A DNA stretch of 64,000 nucleotides from Frigidibacter sp. ROC022 (GCF_024723735.1 NZ_JANQDU010000007.1:1-64000), one strand, 5' to 3'; positions 26,121-35,730 are shown, numbered from the stretch's first letter. Notes: generated from the letters alone by a model not told the origin. Made by a program: numbers and translations.

Positions 26121-27077
26121 TCATTTCGGATGCCGCAGGCGCGGATTGGTCAGGATCGACCCGACATCGGCTGCGAGATTCAACAGAATGAACGTTGCGG
26201 CGAAGATCAGGCAGCAGGCCTGAACGATCGGGAAGTCGCGTTTCGACACCGCATCCACCAGCAACTGGCCGACGCCGGGATAGACGAAGACGACTTCGAC
26301 CAGGACCACGCCGGTGATCAGGTAGGCGAGGTTCAGGGCAACGACATTGATGATCGGGGCAAGCGCGTTCGGCAGCGCGTGGAAGACGATGACCTTCCAG
26401 GACGGGACGCCCTTGAGCCGCGCCATCTCGATATAGGGCGAGGCCAGCAGGTTGATGATCGCGGCCCGGGTCATGCGCATCATATGCGCCATCACGACCA
26501 GCACCATGGTCAGCGCCGGCAGGAAGGTTCGATACAGGAGATCGCCGAAGGACATGTCGCCCTGCAGGCTCGAGATCGCCGGGAACAGGCCGGTCTTGAC
26601 CGAGAGATAGAGGATCAGGACGTAGCCCAGAAAGAACTCAGGCGACGAGATCGCGGTCAGCGCCAGGATGTTGGCGACCCGGTCGAAGACCGAGTTGCGG
26701 GCCAGGGCGACGAGGATGCCGAGGATGATGGCCAGCGGCACCGCGATGGCGGCGGCGTATGAGGCAAGGAACAGCGTGTTCAGCAGCCTCGGGCCGATGG
26801 TCGAGCTGACCCTCTCGCCGGTGACCAGCGAGTTTCCGAAGTCGCCGGAAATCGCGCCGGTGAGCCAGTGGAAATATCGCACGATGGCCGGTTGATCGAG
26901 ACCCATCTGTTCGCGCAGCGCGGCCAGGTTCTCGGGGGTGGCGCTTTGACCCAGCACCGCCTGAGCGATGTCACCGGGAAGCATTTCGACGGCCCCGAAG
27001 ATGAGGATCGAAATCACGAAAAGCGTCACAACTCCGAGGGCGAGCCGTTTCAGGATGAGACTAGCGACGTCACCCAT
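26121..27077 (-). CDS. Peptide-type ABC transporter permease (DppB-like)
   Basis: Inner-membrane permease of 318 residues. Typical DppB elements: an N-terminal helix ILKRLALGVVTLFVISILIFGAVEMLPGD, TPENLAALREQMGLDQP, then the EAA-loop region EMARLKGVPSWKVIVFHALPNALAP and VEVVFVYPGVGQLLVDAVSKRDFP. ATG at 27,077 has GGAGGG at ideal spacing; an ATG at 27,089 lies within the ribosome site. It forms the DppB/C channel with the next gene. Confidence 0.93.
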   Translation of the reverse strand: MGDVASLILKRLALGVVTLFVISILIFGAVEMLPGDIAQAVLGQSATPENLAALREQMGLDQPAIVRYFHWLTGAISGDFGNSLVTGERVSSTIGPRLLNTLFLASYAAAIAVPLAIILGILVALARNSVFDRVANILALTAISSPEFFLGYVLILYLSVKTGLFPAISSLQGDMSFGDLLYRTFLPALTMVLVVMAHMMRMTRAAIINLLASPYIEMARLKGVPSWKVIVFHALPNALAPIINVVALNLAYLITGVVLVEVVFVYPGVGQLLVDAVSKRDFPIVQACCLIFAATFILLNLAADVGSILTNPRLRHPK

Positions 27078-27159
27078 TGTTCCCTCCATTCCTTCCGCAC
27101 CGTGGCGGCTTGTTCTTCTTGTTGCTTCGGGGTTTCGAGATCCCTCCCCGAGGTAGGGT

Positions 27160-27219
27160 GCGACGGCCCCGCAGGGCCGTCGCCGAGTCGTGTCGGGACC
27201 GCCTGTCGGCGGCGGTCCC
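27160..27219 (-). promoter_or_regulatory. Tandem stem-loops between binding protein and permease genes
   Basis: Two perfect hairpins follow the binding-protein stop codon: GGGACCGCC/GGCGGTCCC (27,195-27,219) and GCGACGGCCC/GGGCCGTCGC (27,160-27,183). Neither is followed by a T-run on the coding strand. Such intercistronic structures after binding-protein genes usually protect the upstream message from 3' decay, so the binding protein is made in excess. That role is inferred here. Confidence 0.6.
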
Positions 27220-27226
27220 TGCTAGC

Positions 27227-28831
27227 TCAGGCGAACCACCAGCGGCTCGGGGCGCGGGCACCGTCGCAGGCCCAGCTCGCGGCCAGGTCCGGGTTGTGCT
27301 GCACCTTCGTGGAGTGCGCGAAGACGAAGTTGTTGAAGAACGGGATGATGGTCCCGCCGTCGTCATGCATCAGAAGCGACATTTCGCGGTACATCTCGGC
27401 GCGCAGGTTCTGGTCGAGTTCCGCCTTGGCTTGCAGCAGCAGTTCGTTGAACCGCTCGTTCTGCCAATGGCTCTCGTTCCAGGCAGCGTCCGACTTGTAG
27501 GCCAGGGTGAACATCACGTCAGGCGTCGGACGTGCCCCCCAGGAGACCGCGGTGAACGGCTTCTTCAGCCAGACATCCGAATAGTAGCCGTCGTTCGGCT
27601 CGCGCACGACGTCGATGTTGATGCCCGAGGCCTTGGCCTGTTCCGAGTAGAGCACGCACATGTCGACCGCACCCGAGAACACGCTGTCCGCGGTGTGCAG
27701 GCTGATCGACATCCCTTCGGCGCCGGCCTTCTTCAGCAGGGATTTCGCCTTGTCGGGGTCGTATTCGTGCTGCGGAATGTCCGTCGGATAGAAGGGCTGC
27801 ACCGGGGCGATGTGGAAGTCGTTGCCCATGGTCGCGGCACCGAAGGCGATCTTGTCGATGATCTCCTGCCGATTCATCGACAGTTTCAGCGCGGTCCTGA
27901 CATCGACGTTGTCGAAGGGTGCGGTGTCGCAGAACATCGGCATGGTGATCGCGGCGCCGGAAGGCACGTTGTCCACCTCGATGTCCGGGCGGCGTTGCAG
28001 AAGCGCCAGGGTCTTGAGCTCGACCAGCGAGACGCAATCCACATCACCCGTCACCAGCGCGGTCTGGCGCGCATTCGGGTCGTTGAGGATCAGCATCTGG
28101 ACCTTGTCGAACCAGGCGCCTTCGCCATGCCAGCCATCGTGACGGCTGAGCGACCAGCTGACGCCGAATTCACCTTCGTCGATCTTGTAGGGGCCGCAAC
28201 CGTCGGCGGATTCCCAGTCGATCGTGCCGTCGTCATTGGCCGGGCAGATCGCCAGGTGGTAATCCGTCATCAGCCAGGGCAGGTCGGCGTTGCCGCCATC
28301 CAGGGTGATGACGATCGTGGTGTCATCCTTGGCGGTGATGTCGGTGACCGAGGTCAGCAGCGCCTTGGCCGCCGAACTGGTTTCGCCGCGGTGGTGGTTC
28401 AGCGAGGCGACCACGTCATTCGCGGTGACCTTGCGGCCGCTGTGGAAGCTGGCCTTGTCGGTGATCTTGAAGGTCCATTCGGCCGCGTCCGGGGTCGCCG
28501 ACCATTCCGTCGCCAGATCCGGCCCGAGCGAGTTGTCGGGATTGATCATCGTCAGATAGCTTCGGTACTGGTGCGCCAGGAAGATCATCTGACGGGTCAC
28601 ATAGGTGCCGGGATCGTGGGTATCCGAGGTGTTGCCGTCATGGATGCCCCAGCGGAAGGTCCCGCCGCGCTTCGGTTCGGCCCGGGCGGCGCCGGTCCAC
28701 AGGCCGGTCGCGGTGGACGCGGTCAGGCCCGCGGCCATCGAGCGTTGCATGAATGAACGTCTCGATATCCGGCCTTCGCGGGCTTCGGCCGCGAGTCCGT
28801 CCATGAGGTTCGGCTTCTTGAAATTGGTCAT
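27227..28831 (-). CDS. ABC transporter solute-binding protein (peptide/opine family 5)
   Basis: Periplasmic binding protein of the SBP family 5, 534 residues. The N-terminus carries a twin-arginine motif SRRSFMQ followed by a hydrophobic stretch ending near GAARAEPK, so export by Tat is predicted. The body contains ATEWSATPDAAEWTFKI, KVTANDVVASLNHH, and PYKIDEGEFGVSWSLSRHDGW, family 5 signatures. ATG at 28,831 chosen; the open frame runs on to 29,002 without signal-like sequence. First gene of a four-gene importer operon. The ligand cannot be named; the divergent GlxA regulator hints at an amine, betaine or opine. Confidence 0.92.
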   Translation of the reverse strand: MTNFKKPNLMDGLAAEAREGRISRRSFMQRSMAAGLTASTATGLWTGAARAEPKRGGTFRWGIHDGNTSDTHDPGTYVTRQMIFLAHQYRSYLTMINPDNSLGPDLATEWSATPDAAEWTFKITDKASFHSGRKVTANDVVASLNHHRGETSSAAKALLTSVTDITAKDDTTIVITLDGGNADLPWLMTDYHLAICPANDDGTIDWESADGCGPYKIDEGEFGVSWSLSRHDGWHGEGAWFDKVQMLILNDPNARQTALVTGDVDCVSLVELKTLALLQRRPDIEVDNVPSGAAITMPMFCDTAPFDNVDVRTALKLSMNRQEIIDKIAFGAATMGNDFHIAPVQPFYPTDIPQHEYDPDKAKSLLKKAGAEGMSISLHTADSVFSGAVDMCVLYSEQAKASGINIDVVREPNDGYYSDVWLKKPFTAVSWGARPTPDVMFTLAYKSDAAWNESHWQNERFNELLLQAKAELDQNLRAEMYREMSLLMHDDGGTIIPFFNNFVFAHSTKVQHNPDLAASWACDGARAPSRWWFA

Positions 28832-29196
28832 AACGTCTCCCTGTGTCTCTGATTTTCTTGTCGCCGGAGGGCACTCCCCTATGGCCCCCTCGCCCAGCTC
28901 TCCGGCCCTCTCGTCATTGGCGAGGTCTGAAAGCGACATCGTCATAGGAAACCACGAAAAGCCGCAAACTTCTAGACCATGAGCCGAGGAATTGCATTTC
29001 ATTCTTATTTTCTATAGGTTTCTTGGAGTTTGACGGTTCAGGCAGAGCTGATTTCGGAAAAGCCAATGTCCAAAAAACGACATCTGACCCGGGCAAGAAA
29101 CGAAGGTTTCCCCTTCCGGGTCCCGGCTGCGCAAGGGCCGGGGGCGGCCCCGGCGGGCGCGCGGGGCGCGGGGTCGGACCGGCCTGATCCGGCGTG
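28832..29196. other. Divergent promoter region, ABC importer operon and GlxA regulator
   Basis: This 365-base gap has an AT-rich centre near 28,990-29,040, unlike the flanks, and must hold the promoters of both divergent genes. A TTGACG word at about 29,031-29,036 on the plus strand could be a -35 box for the regulator, but I cannot define a convincing -10 box. Confidence 0.35.
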
Positions 29197-30150
29197 ATGG
29201 AACAGGCGCAGGACGTCACGGTTGTTCTGATTGACGAGTTCCCGCCGTTGGCCCTGTCCTGTGCCCTTGCCCCCCTGGCTCTTGCCAATCAGCTGAGCGG
29301 GCGGACCCTGTTCGCCTGGCATCTCACCTCGGTGACCGGGCGCGAGGTGACCAGCGCGAACGGCTATTCCTTCCTGGTCGATCGCAGCTTTCAGCCGACC
29401 GATGCGAACGGGCTGCTGCTGGTCCTGTCGGGGGCCAGGGTCGAGCGGGTCGCCACCTCGCAGCATGTGAACTACCTGCGTCGCGAGAAACGGCGCGGCA
29501 CCCGGATCGGTGCGCTCTGTTCCGGCGCCTATGTGCTGGCCCGGGCCGGCATGCTGGAAGGGGTGCGCACCGCCGTAAGCTCCGACCTTCACGATACATT
29601 CGACGCCTTCTTTCCCGATGTCCCGGTCACGAGCGCCGGCTTTGTCGCGGATGAACGCTATTACAGCGCCTCGCATGCCAAGGCGGCGCTCGACCTGATG
29701 CTGGCGCATGTCGAGTCGCGGCACGGCAAGGGGCTGGCGGGGCGGATTGCCGACCAGATCGTCGAATTCGGGGTGCGCAGCGTGGCGACCGAGGTGAGTT
29801 CCTTCCTGAAGGTCTCGGGCGCCCAGAAGAACGCCCATCTGGCCGAGGCGATCCGGCTGATGGCGGCGGCCTATGGCGCCTCGGCGCCCTCGGCGGCCGA
29901 GATCGCCGGCAGCCTGGGGATCTCGCCACGGCAGTTGCAGAGACTGTTCCGCGAGAATCTGAACCGGACCCCGAAAGGCTATCTGACGCATCTGCGGCTG
30001 TCCAAGGCGCGGGAAATGCTCTTGCAGCACAACATGCCGATCAGCCAGATCGCCGATGCCTGCGGCTTTGGTTCATCCGCCAATTTCTCCCGCGTCTATC
30101 GCCGCGAGTTCGGCGTGTCCCCGGCCTCGCATCGCAAACCGGCGGACTGA
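29197..30150 (+). CDS. GlxA-type AraC family regulator
   Basis: Transcription factor of 317 residues with an N-terminal class I glutamine amidotransferase/DJ-1-PfpI-like domain (GALCSGAYVLARAGML carries the nucleophile-elbow cysteine) and a C-terminal AraC double helix-turn-helix (IAGSLGISPRQLQRLFREN; ISQIADACGFGSSANFSRVYRREFGVSP). Members such as GbdR, CdhR and ArgR of Pseudomonas control catabolism of betaine, carnitine or arginine. Being divergent from the ABC importer, it probably activates it. Start ATG 29,197; a GTG lies three bases earlier. Confidence 0.9.
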   Translation: MEQAQDVTVVLIDEFPPLALSCALAPLALANQLSGRTLFAWHLTSVTGREVTSANGYSFLVDRSFQPTDANGLLLVLSGARVERVATSQHVNYLRREKRRGTRIGALCSGAYVLARAGMLEGVRTAVSSDLHDTFDAFFPDVPVTSAGFVADERYYSASHAKAALDLMLAHVESRHGKGLAGRIADQIVEFGVRSVATEVSSFLKVSGAQKNAHLAEAIRLMAAAYGASAPSAAEIAGSLGISPRQLQRLFRENLNRTPKGYLTHLRLSKAREMLLQHNMPISQIADACGFGSSANFSRVYRREFGVSPASHRKPAD

Positions 30151-30380
30151 GCGGCGGCGACGGCGGGCGGCCCGGAGCGCCCGGGTAAGCCGTGGCCTCC
30201 CTGCATCAACACCCGCGAAGAACATGCCCTGGCGCCACGGGGCTATTCACATCCCGATGGGCCAAGTGCCAACCATGCACCGACTTTCGACCTGGACCAC
30301 TCGACCGGGGCCGCTCGGCAAGACCGAACGGGCGGAACTTCAAAGTGTCCCGGCTGCCTCCAGCGAATGGGGATGACTGC

Positions 30381-32453
30381 ATGACGGAACAACAGAGGCA
30401 GGAAGAGCAGAGGCTGAACGATTGTCTCGCCCGGATCGACGCCAATCTTGGCGTGATCGGCTCGCGCCTGGCCGAGTATCAGCGTGACATTCAGGCCGCC
30501 CACGATCACATGTGGGAACATCGCCGCGACATGGATCACCTCGACAAGGCGGCGATGCGCCAGTCGATCGACCAGATGATGCGCTCTTCGGAGGTCTTGC
30601 GTGCCCAGGCGGTCAAGCTGGAGAAGCTGCGCAAGTCACCCTATTTCGGTCGTTTCGATTTCCGCCGCGCCAACTGCAACGAGACGGCGGTCCATTACAT
30701 CGGCATCCACGATTTCCGCGATGAGGAAACGCAGGACCCGTGGGTCTATGACTGGCGCGCGCCGGTGTCGGCGCTGTTCTACGACTTCGAAACGGGACCG
30801 GCGCAGTATGTTGCGCCGTCCGGCACGATCGCCGGCGACCTGACCCTGAAACGGCAGTTCCGCATCCGCGACAGCGAGATGGAATTCATGCTGGATGTCA
30901 GCCTGAACATCGTTGACGACGTGCTGCAGGACACGCTGGCGCAGACCAGCGACGACGGCATGAGGAACATCGTTGCCACCATCCAGCGCGACCAGAATGC
31001 GATCATCCGCGATGCCGAGGCGCATACGTTGATCATTCAAGGTGTGGCGGGATCGGGAAAGACCTCGATCGCGCTGCACCGCATCGCGTTCCTGCTCTAT
31101 CGCTTCAAGGATACGCTGACCTCGTCCGACATCCTGATCATTTCGCCGAACCGCGTGTTCGCCGACTACATCGGCAACGTGCTGCCCGAACTGGGCGAGG
31201 AATCCGTGCCCGAGATCGGGATGGAAACCCTTGCGGCGCAACTCCTGGGCGACAGGATCCGTTTCCAGACCTTCTTCGAGCAGACGGCGCTCTTGCTGGA
31301 GACCGATGACGAAGCCATGAAGGAGAGGATCCGTGCCAAGGCGGCCCCCGAATTCCTGCGCCTGATCGAATCCTATGCCCAGCACCTGGAAAAGACGTCC
31401 TTTCAGCCCCGGGACATCACGGTCCGCAGGCGTCCCTTGCCGGGCTTCGTGTTCGAGACCACCTGGCAGCGGCTGAAGCGGCTGGACCTGGCCGAGCGCA
31501 TCGTGGCCTGCGGGAATGCGGTGATCGATCAGTTCGAAGCCCAATACAGGATCGAGCTTGGCAAGGAAGAACGCGCCGTTGTCCGCAAGGCGGTGCGCGA
31601 CATGGTCAACCGGACGACGCTGCGCAAGGCCTACAGGCAGTTCTTCGACTGGATCGACCGGCCGGAGCTGTTCCATCCGAATGGCGGAATGCTGGAATAT
31701 GCCGATGTCTTTCCCATGATCTATCTCAAGATGCTGACCGAAGGGGTCGAGAACCCCTATGCGGGAGTCAAGCATCTGCTGGTCGATGAAATGCAGGATT
31801 ACACGCCGGTGCAATATGCCGTGCTGGCGCGGCTGTTCCAGTGCCGCAAGACGATCCTGGGCGATGCGACCCAGTCGGTGAATCCCTACAGCGCCTCGAC
31901 GCCCGAGCGGATCGAAAGCGTTCTGGAAGGCGCGTTTCGCGTGACGCTGAACAAGAGCTACCGTTCCACCTGGGAAATCATGCAGTTCGCTCTCGGCATC
32001 TCGCCCAACCCGGATCTGATCGCGATGGAGCGTCACGGGCCGGCGCCGGACGTGCAGGTGGTGAAGACGCAGAAGGACGCCGTGGCACGCATCGCGGACA
32101 TCATCCGGGAGTTCCGCAGTTCGGACCATGGCAGCCTGGCCGTTCTGGCCAAGACGCAGGCGCAGGCCAGGCGACTGCAGAAGGCGCTGTCCGGGATGGG
32201 CGTTGACACCCGGTTGCTCGAAGAGGGAAGCACCGGCTTCTCCACCGGCGTCATGGTCTGCACGCCGCACCTTGCCAAGGGGCTGGAGTTCGATCAGGTC
32301 GTCATCGCCGATGCCAGCGCTCGGGTCTATTCGACCGAGATGGATCGCAATCTGCTCTATGTCGCCTGCACCCGGGCGATGCACCGTCTCAGCGTGATTT
32401 CGGTCGGCGAAACAACCGATTGCCTCAGGACAGCGCAGTTCGTCGGTGCTTGA
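30381..32453 (+). CDS. HelD-like RNA polymerase-associated UvrD-type ATPase
   Basis: A 690-residue member of the HelD family, SF1-like ATPases that in Bacillus and mycobacteria dislodge stalled RNA polymerase from DNA. An N-terminal antiparallel coiled coil (about residues 5-85) precedes the diagnostic SPYFGRFDFRRA and WVYDWRAPVSALFYDF segments. Walker A GVAGSGKTS is at residues 221-229 and is followed by IALHRIAFLLY. Walker B-like LVDEMQDYTPVQY lies near 470. C-terminal motifs include LNKSYRSTWEI, CTPHLAKGLEFDQVVI and LLYVACTRAMHRL. ATG at 30,381 chosen. HelD is mostly described in Firmicutes and Actinobacteria, so its presence here is notable. A plain DNA helicase IV is the alternative. Confidence 0.88.
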   Translation: MTEQQRQEEQRLNDCLARIDANLGVIGSRLAEYQRDIQAAHDHMWEHRRDMDHLDKAAMRQSIDQMMRSSEVLRAQAVKLEKLRKSPYFGRFDFRRANCNETAVHYIGIHDFRDEETQDPWVYDWRAPVSALFYDFETGPAQYVAPSGTIAGDLTLKRQFRIRDSEMEFMLDVSLNIVDDVLQDTLAQTSDDGMRNIVATIQRDQNAIIRDAEAHTLIIQGVAGSGKTSIALHRIAFLLYRFKDTLTSSDILIISPNRVFADYIGNVLPELGEESVPEIGMETLAAQLLGDRIRFQTFFEQTALLLETDDEAMKERIRAKAAPEFLRLIESYAQHLEKTSFQPRDITVRRRPLPGFVFETTWQRLKRLDLAERIVACGNAVIDQFEAQYRIELGKEERAVVRKAVRDMVNRTTLRKAYRQFFDWIDRPELFHPNGGMLEYADVFPMIYLKMLTEGVENPYAGVKHLLVDEMQDYTPVQYAVLARLFQCRKTILGDATQSVNPYSASTPERIESVLEGAFRVTLNKSYRSTWEIMQFALGISPNPDLIAMERHGPAPDVQVVKTQKDAVARIADIIREFRSSDHGSLAVLAKTQAQARRLQKALSGMGVDTRLLEEGSTGFSTGVMVCTPHLAKGLEFDQVVIADASARVYSTEMDRNLLYVACTRAMHRLSVISVGETTDCLRTAQFVGA

Positions 32454-32569
32454 GCCCGCTGCTTGCCGGCATTCGGGTCCGGCCCGCGGCGCCCGGCCCG
32501 ATGCGGGATCGCCTGCTTCCCGAGCCGGCTCTGTGGAGAGCAGGCATGGCGCAAGTCGTCGAGGTGATG

Positions 32570-32643
32570 TGGAGGCGGGTACCGGAATCGAACCGGTCTA
32601 CACGGATTTGCAATCCGCTGCGTAACCTCTCCGCCAACCCGCC
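32570..32643 (-). tRNA. tRNA-Cys (anticodon GCA)
   Basis: On the minus strand the 74 bases fold as a standard cloverleaf: acceptor GGCGGGT pairs with ACCCGCC, D-stem GCG/CGC, anticodon stem GCGGA/TCCGT around loop TTGCAAA (anticodon GCA), T-arm ACCGG-TTCGATT-CCGGT, discriminator T and an encoded CCA. U73 with a GCA anticodon is diagnostic for cysteine. Confidence 0.97.
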
Positions 32644-33053
32644 GGAGTGCTGGTTTCATTATGGTTTCGCGCAGGGGCGGTCAAGCGGTTATCGGTGCGG
32701 GGTGGGCGGGGGTCCGGGCCGCGGCCGTGTGGCCCCGGGGCGCGGGTTGCCCGTGGCCGGACCGGTAGGGCGGCGCAATCCTCTTCCGGTTCGAACGGCA
32801 GCGCCGGCGGCCGGTGCCACGCCATCGCCACAATTCGACGTTCGGACATTTTGGCCGGGACCTTGGGCGGTAAGCGCTCGGACCTTCGGTCGAGAGGGCT
32901 CGGACTTTGGTCTGAATGGCCCTGAATCGGCGGTTGAGCCGTCTAGGCACCGCAGCGCAACTCGTTGAATATTCGAACGGATCAAAGATGATCCGAACCG
33001 AACCCGGTGTTTCTTGGGGGGGCTCCGGTTCAAGAAAGCGATAGGAGCTTACG
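32644..33053. other. Intergenic region upstream of secreted repeat protein
   Basis: No gene supported. The first half is GC rich with several reading frames that look like shadows. The last 120 bases are more AT rich (GAATATTCGAACGGATC around 32,967-32,983) and end in GATAGGAG before the start codon at 33,054, so the promoter of the secreted repeat protein probably lies here. Confidence 0.4.
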
Positions 33054-33668
33054 ATGAAGATTGGGATAGCAATTCCCCTGTTCATGACACTCGGCCTTGC
33101 ACCGCCCGCGCAGGCGCTGGACCTGGGCAATGCGCTCTCGGTTCTGTCGCTTGGCGATGGCTCCGTCGGTGCGCTGGCGGGTGAGGGGATTCCCCTGGAC
33201 GGGCTGGCCAGCCTCAGCTTCGCGGGCAAGGCCGTCGTCTCCTCGCCGGACACCGCACCTCTGGTCGACGCGACGCTGCTGGGCGCGCCCGAGGAAGACG
33301 GGCATCGGACCGTGGCGAACGTGAAGGTCGGCACCAGCGACCTGCTCGGCAGCGGCCTGCTGGACGGCGGCCTGCTGGGCGGCGACGGTGATCTGCTGGG
33401 CGGCGTGACCGAAACGGTCTCGGGCCTGACCGGTGGCGTCCTGGACGGCGACGGCGGCCTGCTGGGCGGTGACGGTGATCTGCTTGGCGGCGTGACCGAA
33501 ACGGTCTCGGACCTGACAAGCGGCGTCCTGGGCGGCGATGGCGGCCCGCTGGGCGGCGTGGGCGAAACGGTTTCCGGTCTGACCGGCGGCACACTGGGCG
33601 GCGATGGCGGCCTGGTTGGCGGCGTGACAGACGCGGTTGGAAGTCTCACCGGCGGCCTTCTTAACTGA
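33054..33668 (+). CDS. Secreted Gly/Asp/Leu repeat protein
   Basis: A 204-residue exported protein of unrecognised family. Residues 1-21 are a signal peptide ending near AQA, so the mature chain begins LDLGNALSVLSLG. From about residue 95 it consists of imperfect repeats built on GDGDLLGGVTETVSGLTGGVL, repeated at about 19-33 residue spacing, each with GGDG and TETVS-like words. Repeats rich in G-D-G and L could form a beta-roll or bind calcium, but the strict RTX nonapeptide is absent. A GATAGGAG ribosome site supports the start. Its mature N-terminus resembles those of the exported proteins at 35.1 and 35.8 kb. Confidence 0.75.
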   Translation: MKIGIAIPLFMTLGLAPPAQALDLGNALSVLSLGDGSVGALAGEGIPLDGLASLSFAGKAVVSSPDTAPLVDATLLGAPEEDGHRTVANVKVGTSDLLGSGLLDGGLLGGDGDLLGGVTETVSGLTGGVLDGDGGLLGGDGDLLGGVTETVSDLTSGVLGGDGGPLGGVGETVSGLTGGTLGGDGGLVGGVTDAVGSLTGGLLN

Positions 33669-33772
33669 AGAGCAACCCTGCCACCTAAACGCCGGTGAAC
33701 CGCCGCGCCGAGAAATCGGCGCGGCACTTCTTTTTCTGGGGAGGTGATCCTGACGGCACGGCCGCCGGAGGG

Positions 33773-35059
33773 TCAGGATTCGACGAAACGTCCGGGCCGC
33801 GCTCCGCCACCCCGGCGCAACGGCACCAGCATCCGGGCCACGGGCCCGTGGCGGCGCATGTAGCGCTTGTAGAGCCGGTATTCGCGGGCGCCGCTGCAAT
33901 TCGCTTCCTCGGTGCGGGCGCGCAGGAAGTAGATCGTGTTGATCCCGATCAGCGCCAGCGTGTTGCCCAGTGCATCCAGAGGCGACACCGCCAGGAAGGG
34001 CAGCTGGATCAGCCACATGGTGAGGTTCTTCGACACATAGGCCGGGTGCCGGAGCAGCGCGTAGGGTCCGCGATGGACGGTGCCGCGATAGGTGACATTG
34101 GAAAAGCGAATCCCGAAGCTCACGGTGCTGAGGACATAGAGGCAGAGCAGCAGCAGGATCATGGACCCCCAGAGCTGATAGGCCAGCGGATGGGCCTTCA
34201 GCAGGCTGCCCCAGACGATGTCGTCGTCATAGGCCAGGTATTCGCGCCCGATGACCTGCCAGAACGGTGCATAGCAGATCAGGCAGACGAGCCAGCCCTT
34301 CACGCCCCGCTCGGCCCAACGCACATGCGCGCCCAGAAGCCGGGTCGCCACCGCATAGCCGATGATCGCAAAGCAGACATCGACGAAGAACAGGTAGCGA
34401 TAGGCGTATTCGTAGAAGGCGGTGAAGGACTGGAAGTCACCTGATGCCTCGCGAAAGAAGATCCAGTCGTCCAGACCGTAGCAATACATCAGCGGCAGGA
34501 AGAAGAACTTGACCGCAGAGGCGCGGAGGAAATCGCCGATCTTCTGCGGATCGCCGGTCGTGCCGAGACTGCAGACCCATGTGCCGAAGGCGTGCAGCTG
34601 ATCGTGCGGTTCGGTCAGCAGCCGGTCGGCCAGGACGACATATGCCGCCAGGCCCAGGGCGATCGGCACCGCGTTGTCGAAGACCTGCAGGGTGAAGCGC
34701 TGATACCAGGGGCTGAGGTAGAGCGGCACGGTTGCATAGAGCGTTGCAGCGCCCAGCAGCAGCGCACCCAGGCCGACCAGCTTGACTGCAATCCGCGTCC
34801 AGACCGCCCCGTCGGGGCGGGTCGGTGCCAGAGTCACCCCGGCCTCGGGTTGCCGCCAGGTCTGAAACAGGACGAGGTCGCTGATTGCCATGACGGCGAA
34901 GACGGACAGCAGGAACAGGTTGTAGTGCAGCTCGGCCGAGCCGCCGATGCCTGCCGGCCAGTACACAAAGCCGGCGAACAGCGTCGCCAGCCCGAGAAGC
35001 CCGGTCAGCAGCGGCGGTGAGTTGCGGAAGTGACGGGCGCGGCTGTGGGGGCGGGCCAT
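33773..35059 (-). CDS. Multi-pass membrane protein with isoprenylcysteine methyltransferase-like C-terminus
   Basis: A 428-residue inner-membrane protein with about nine hydrophobic segments. The C-terminal part, GPYALLRHPAYVSKNLTMWL, then a helix, then RARTEEANCSGAREYRLYKRYM, is the signature of the ICMT/PEMT-like membrane methyltransferase fold, where R-H-P-x-Y and the E-E pair contact S-adenosylmethionine. The N-terminal 250 residues contain no domain I recognise. The substrate could be a lipid, an exported small molecule or a protein. It lies among secreted low-complexity proteins, on the same strand as the two that follow. Confidence 0.75.
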   Translation of the reverse strand: MARPHSRARHFRNSPPLLTGLLGLATLFAGFVYWPAGIGGSAELHYNLFLLSVFAVMAISDLVLFQTWRQPEAGVTLAPTRPDGAVWTRIAVKLVGLGALLLGAATLYATVPLYLSPWYQRFTLQVFDNAVPIALGLAAYVVLADRLLTEPHDQLHAFGTWVCSLGTTGDPQKIGDFLRASAVKFFFLPLMYCYGLDDWIFFREASGDFQSFTAFYEYAYRYLFFVDVCFAIIGYAVATRLLGAHVRWAERGVKGWLVCLICYAPFWQVIGREYLAYDDDIVWGSLLKAHPLAYQLWGSMILLLLCLYVLSTVSFGIRFSNVTYRGTVHRGPYALLRHPAYVSKNLTMWLIQLPFLAVSPLDALGNTLALIGINTIYFLRARTEEANCSGAREYRLYKRYMRRHGPVARMLVPLRRGGGARPGRFVES

Positions 35060-35118
35060 GTTCTGATGCTCCGGTTGCCGGGGTCGAGCGATGGTCGCGA
35101 CCCCGTGAAATGGATGGC

Positions 35119-35730
35119 TCAGAACTGGTTCCGGGCCAGTGTCTCCTGGATCTGGGCGATGGTGGCGGAAGTCTGGACCAGGCCGGTCCCGATCCGGCCG
35201 CGGGCTCCGACAACCACGCAGTGGCGTGCCCGGTCCCAGACCGATCCGGTCTGAATCCAGACGGTGACCAGTTCCAGCCTGTTGTCGATCATTGCGCCCT
35301 CGACAGGGCCGATCGGTCGTCCCTCGCGGTCCAGCGCAAGGTAGCCGTTGAACGCGCTCGAATTTCCCCGTCCCGGGGCGCAGCGCGGGGGCGTGGTGGG
35401 AGAGGCTACCGGCATGGCCCTGGCAGAGGGCTCAATGACCACGAGTTCGGGCAGCTGGATGCCGGACGGGGCCTCGTCCTGCGCAGACGCCGGGATCGTG
35501 ACCGGTCCCGTCGGGCCGGGTTCCTCGGCGCTGTCGCGGGGCTGCTGCCGTGTTCGAATTTGATGCTTGTCCCACTGCGTCGAAAGGGCATCGCCGCCAT
35601 TACCGATGCCCAGCACGCTGTTAACTGTGGCGAGGTCCAGGCTTTGTACCGGACCGGTCCCGGCAAGGAGCATCGCGGCACCGATCAGCGTCCCAAGGGG
35701 CGCGCCGCGCTTGATCCGGGGTAATTGCAT
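35119..35730 (-). CDS. Exported protein with C-terminal domain shared with neighbour
   Basis: A 203-residue exported protein. Signal peptide residues 1-30 (GTLIGAAMLLAGTGPVQS), then mature LDLATVNSVLGIGNGG, a proline-rich linker, and a C-terminal domain NGYLALDREGRPIGPVEGAM, then LVTVWIQ, then CVVVGARGRIGTGLVQTSATIAQIQETLARNQF. By eye this aligns with the C-terminal domain of the 35.8-kb protein (NGVPVLDLNGVRLGTIVGAY, CVEYTTKSGKATKDGIVVSA). The G-x-x-LD-x-x-G-x-x-x-G-x-V pattern resembles a PRC barrel. Function unknown. ATG at 35,730 chosen as the only start giving a signal peptide. Confidence 0.72.
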   Translation of the reverse strand: MQLPRIKRGAPLGTLIGAAMLLAGTGPVQSLDLATVNSVLGIGNGGDALSTQWDKHQIRTRQQPRDSAEEPGPTGPVTIPASAQDEAPSGIQLPELVVIEPSARAMPVASPTTPPRCAPGRGNSSAFNGYLALDREGRPIGPVEGAMIDNRLELVTVWIQTGSVWDRARHCVVVGARGRIGTGLVQTSATIAQIQETLARNQF

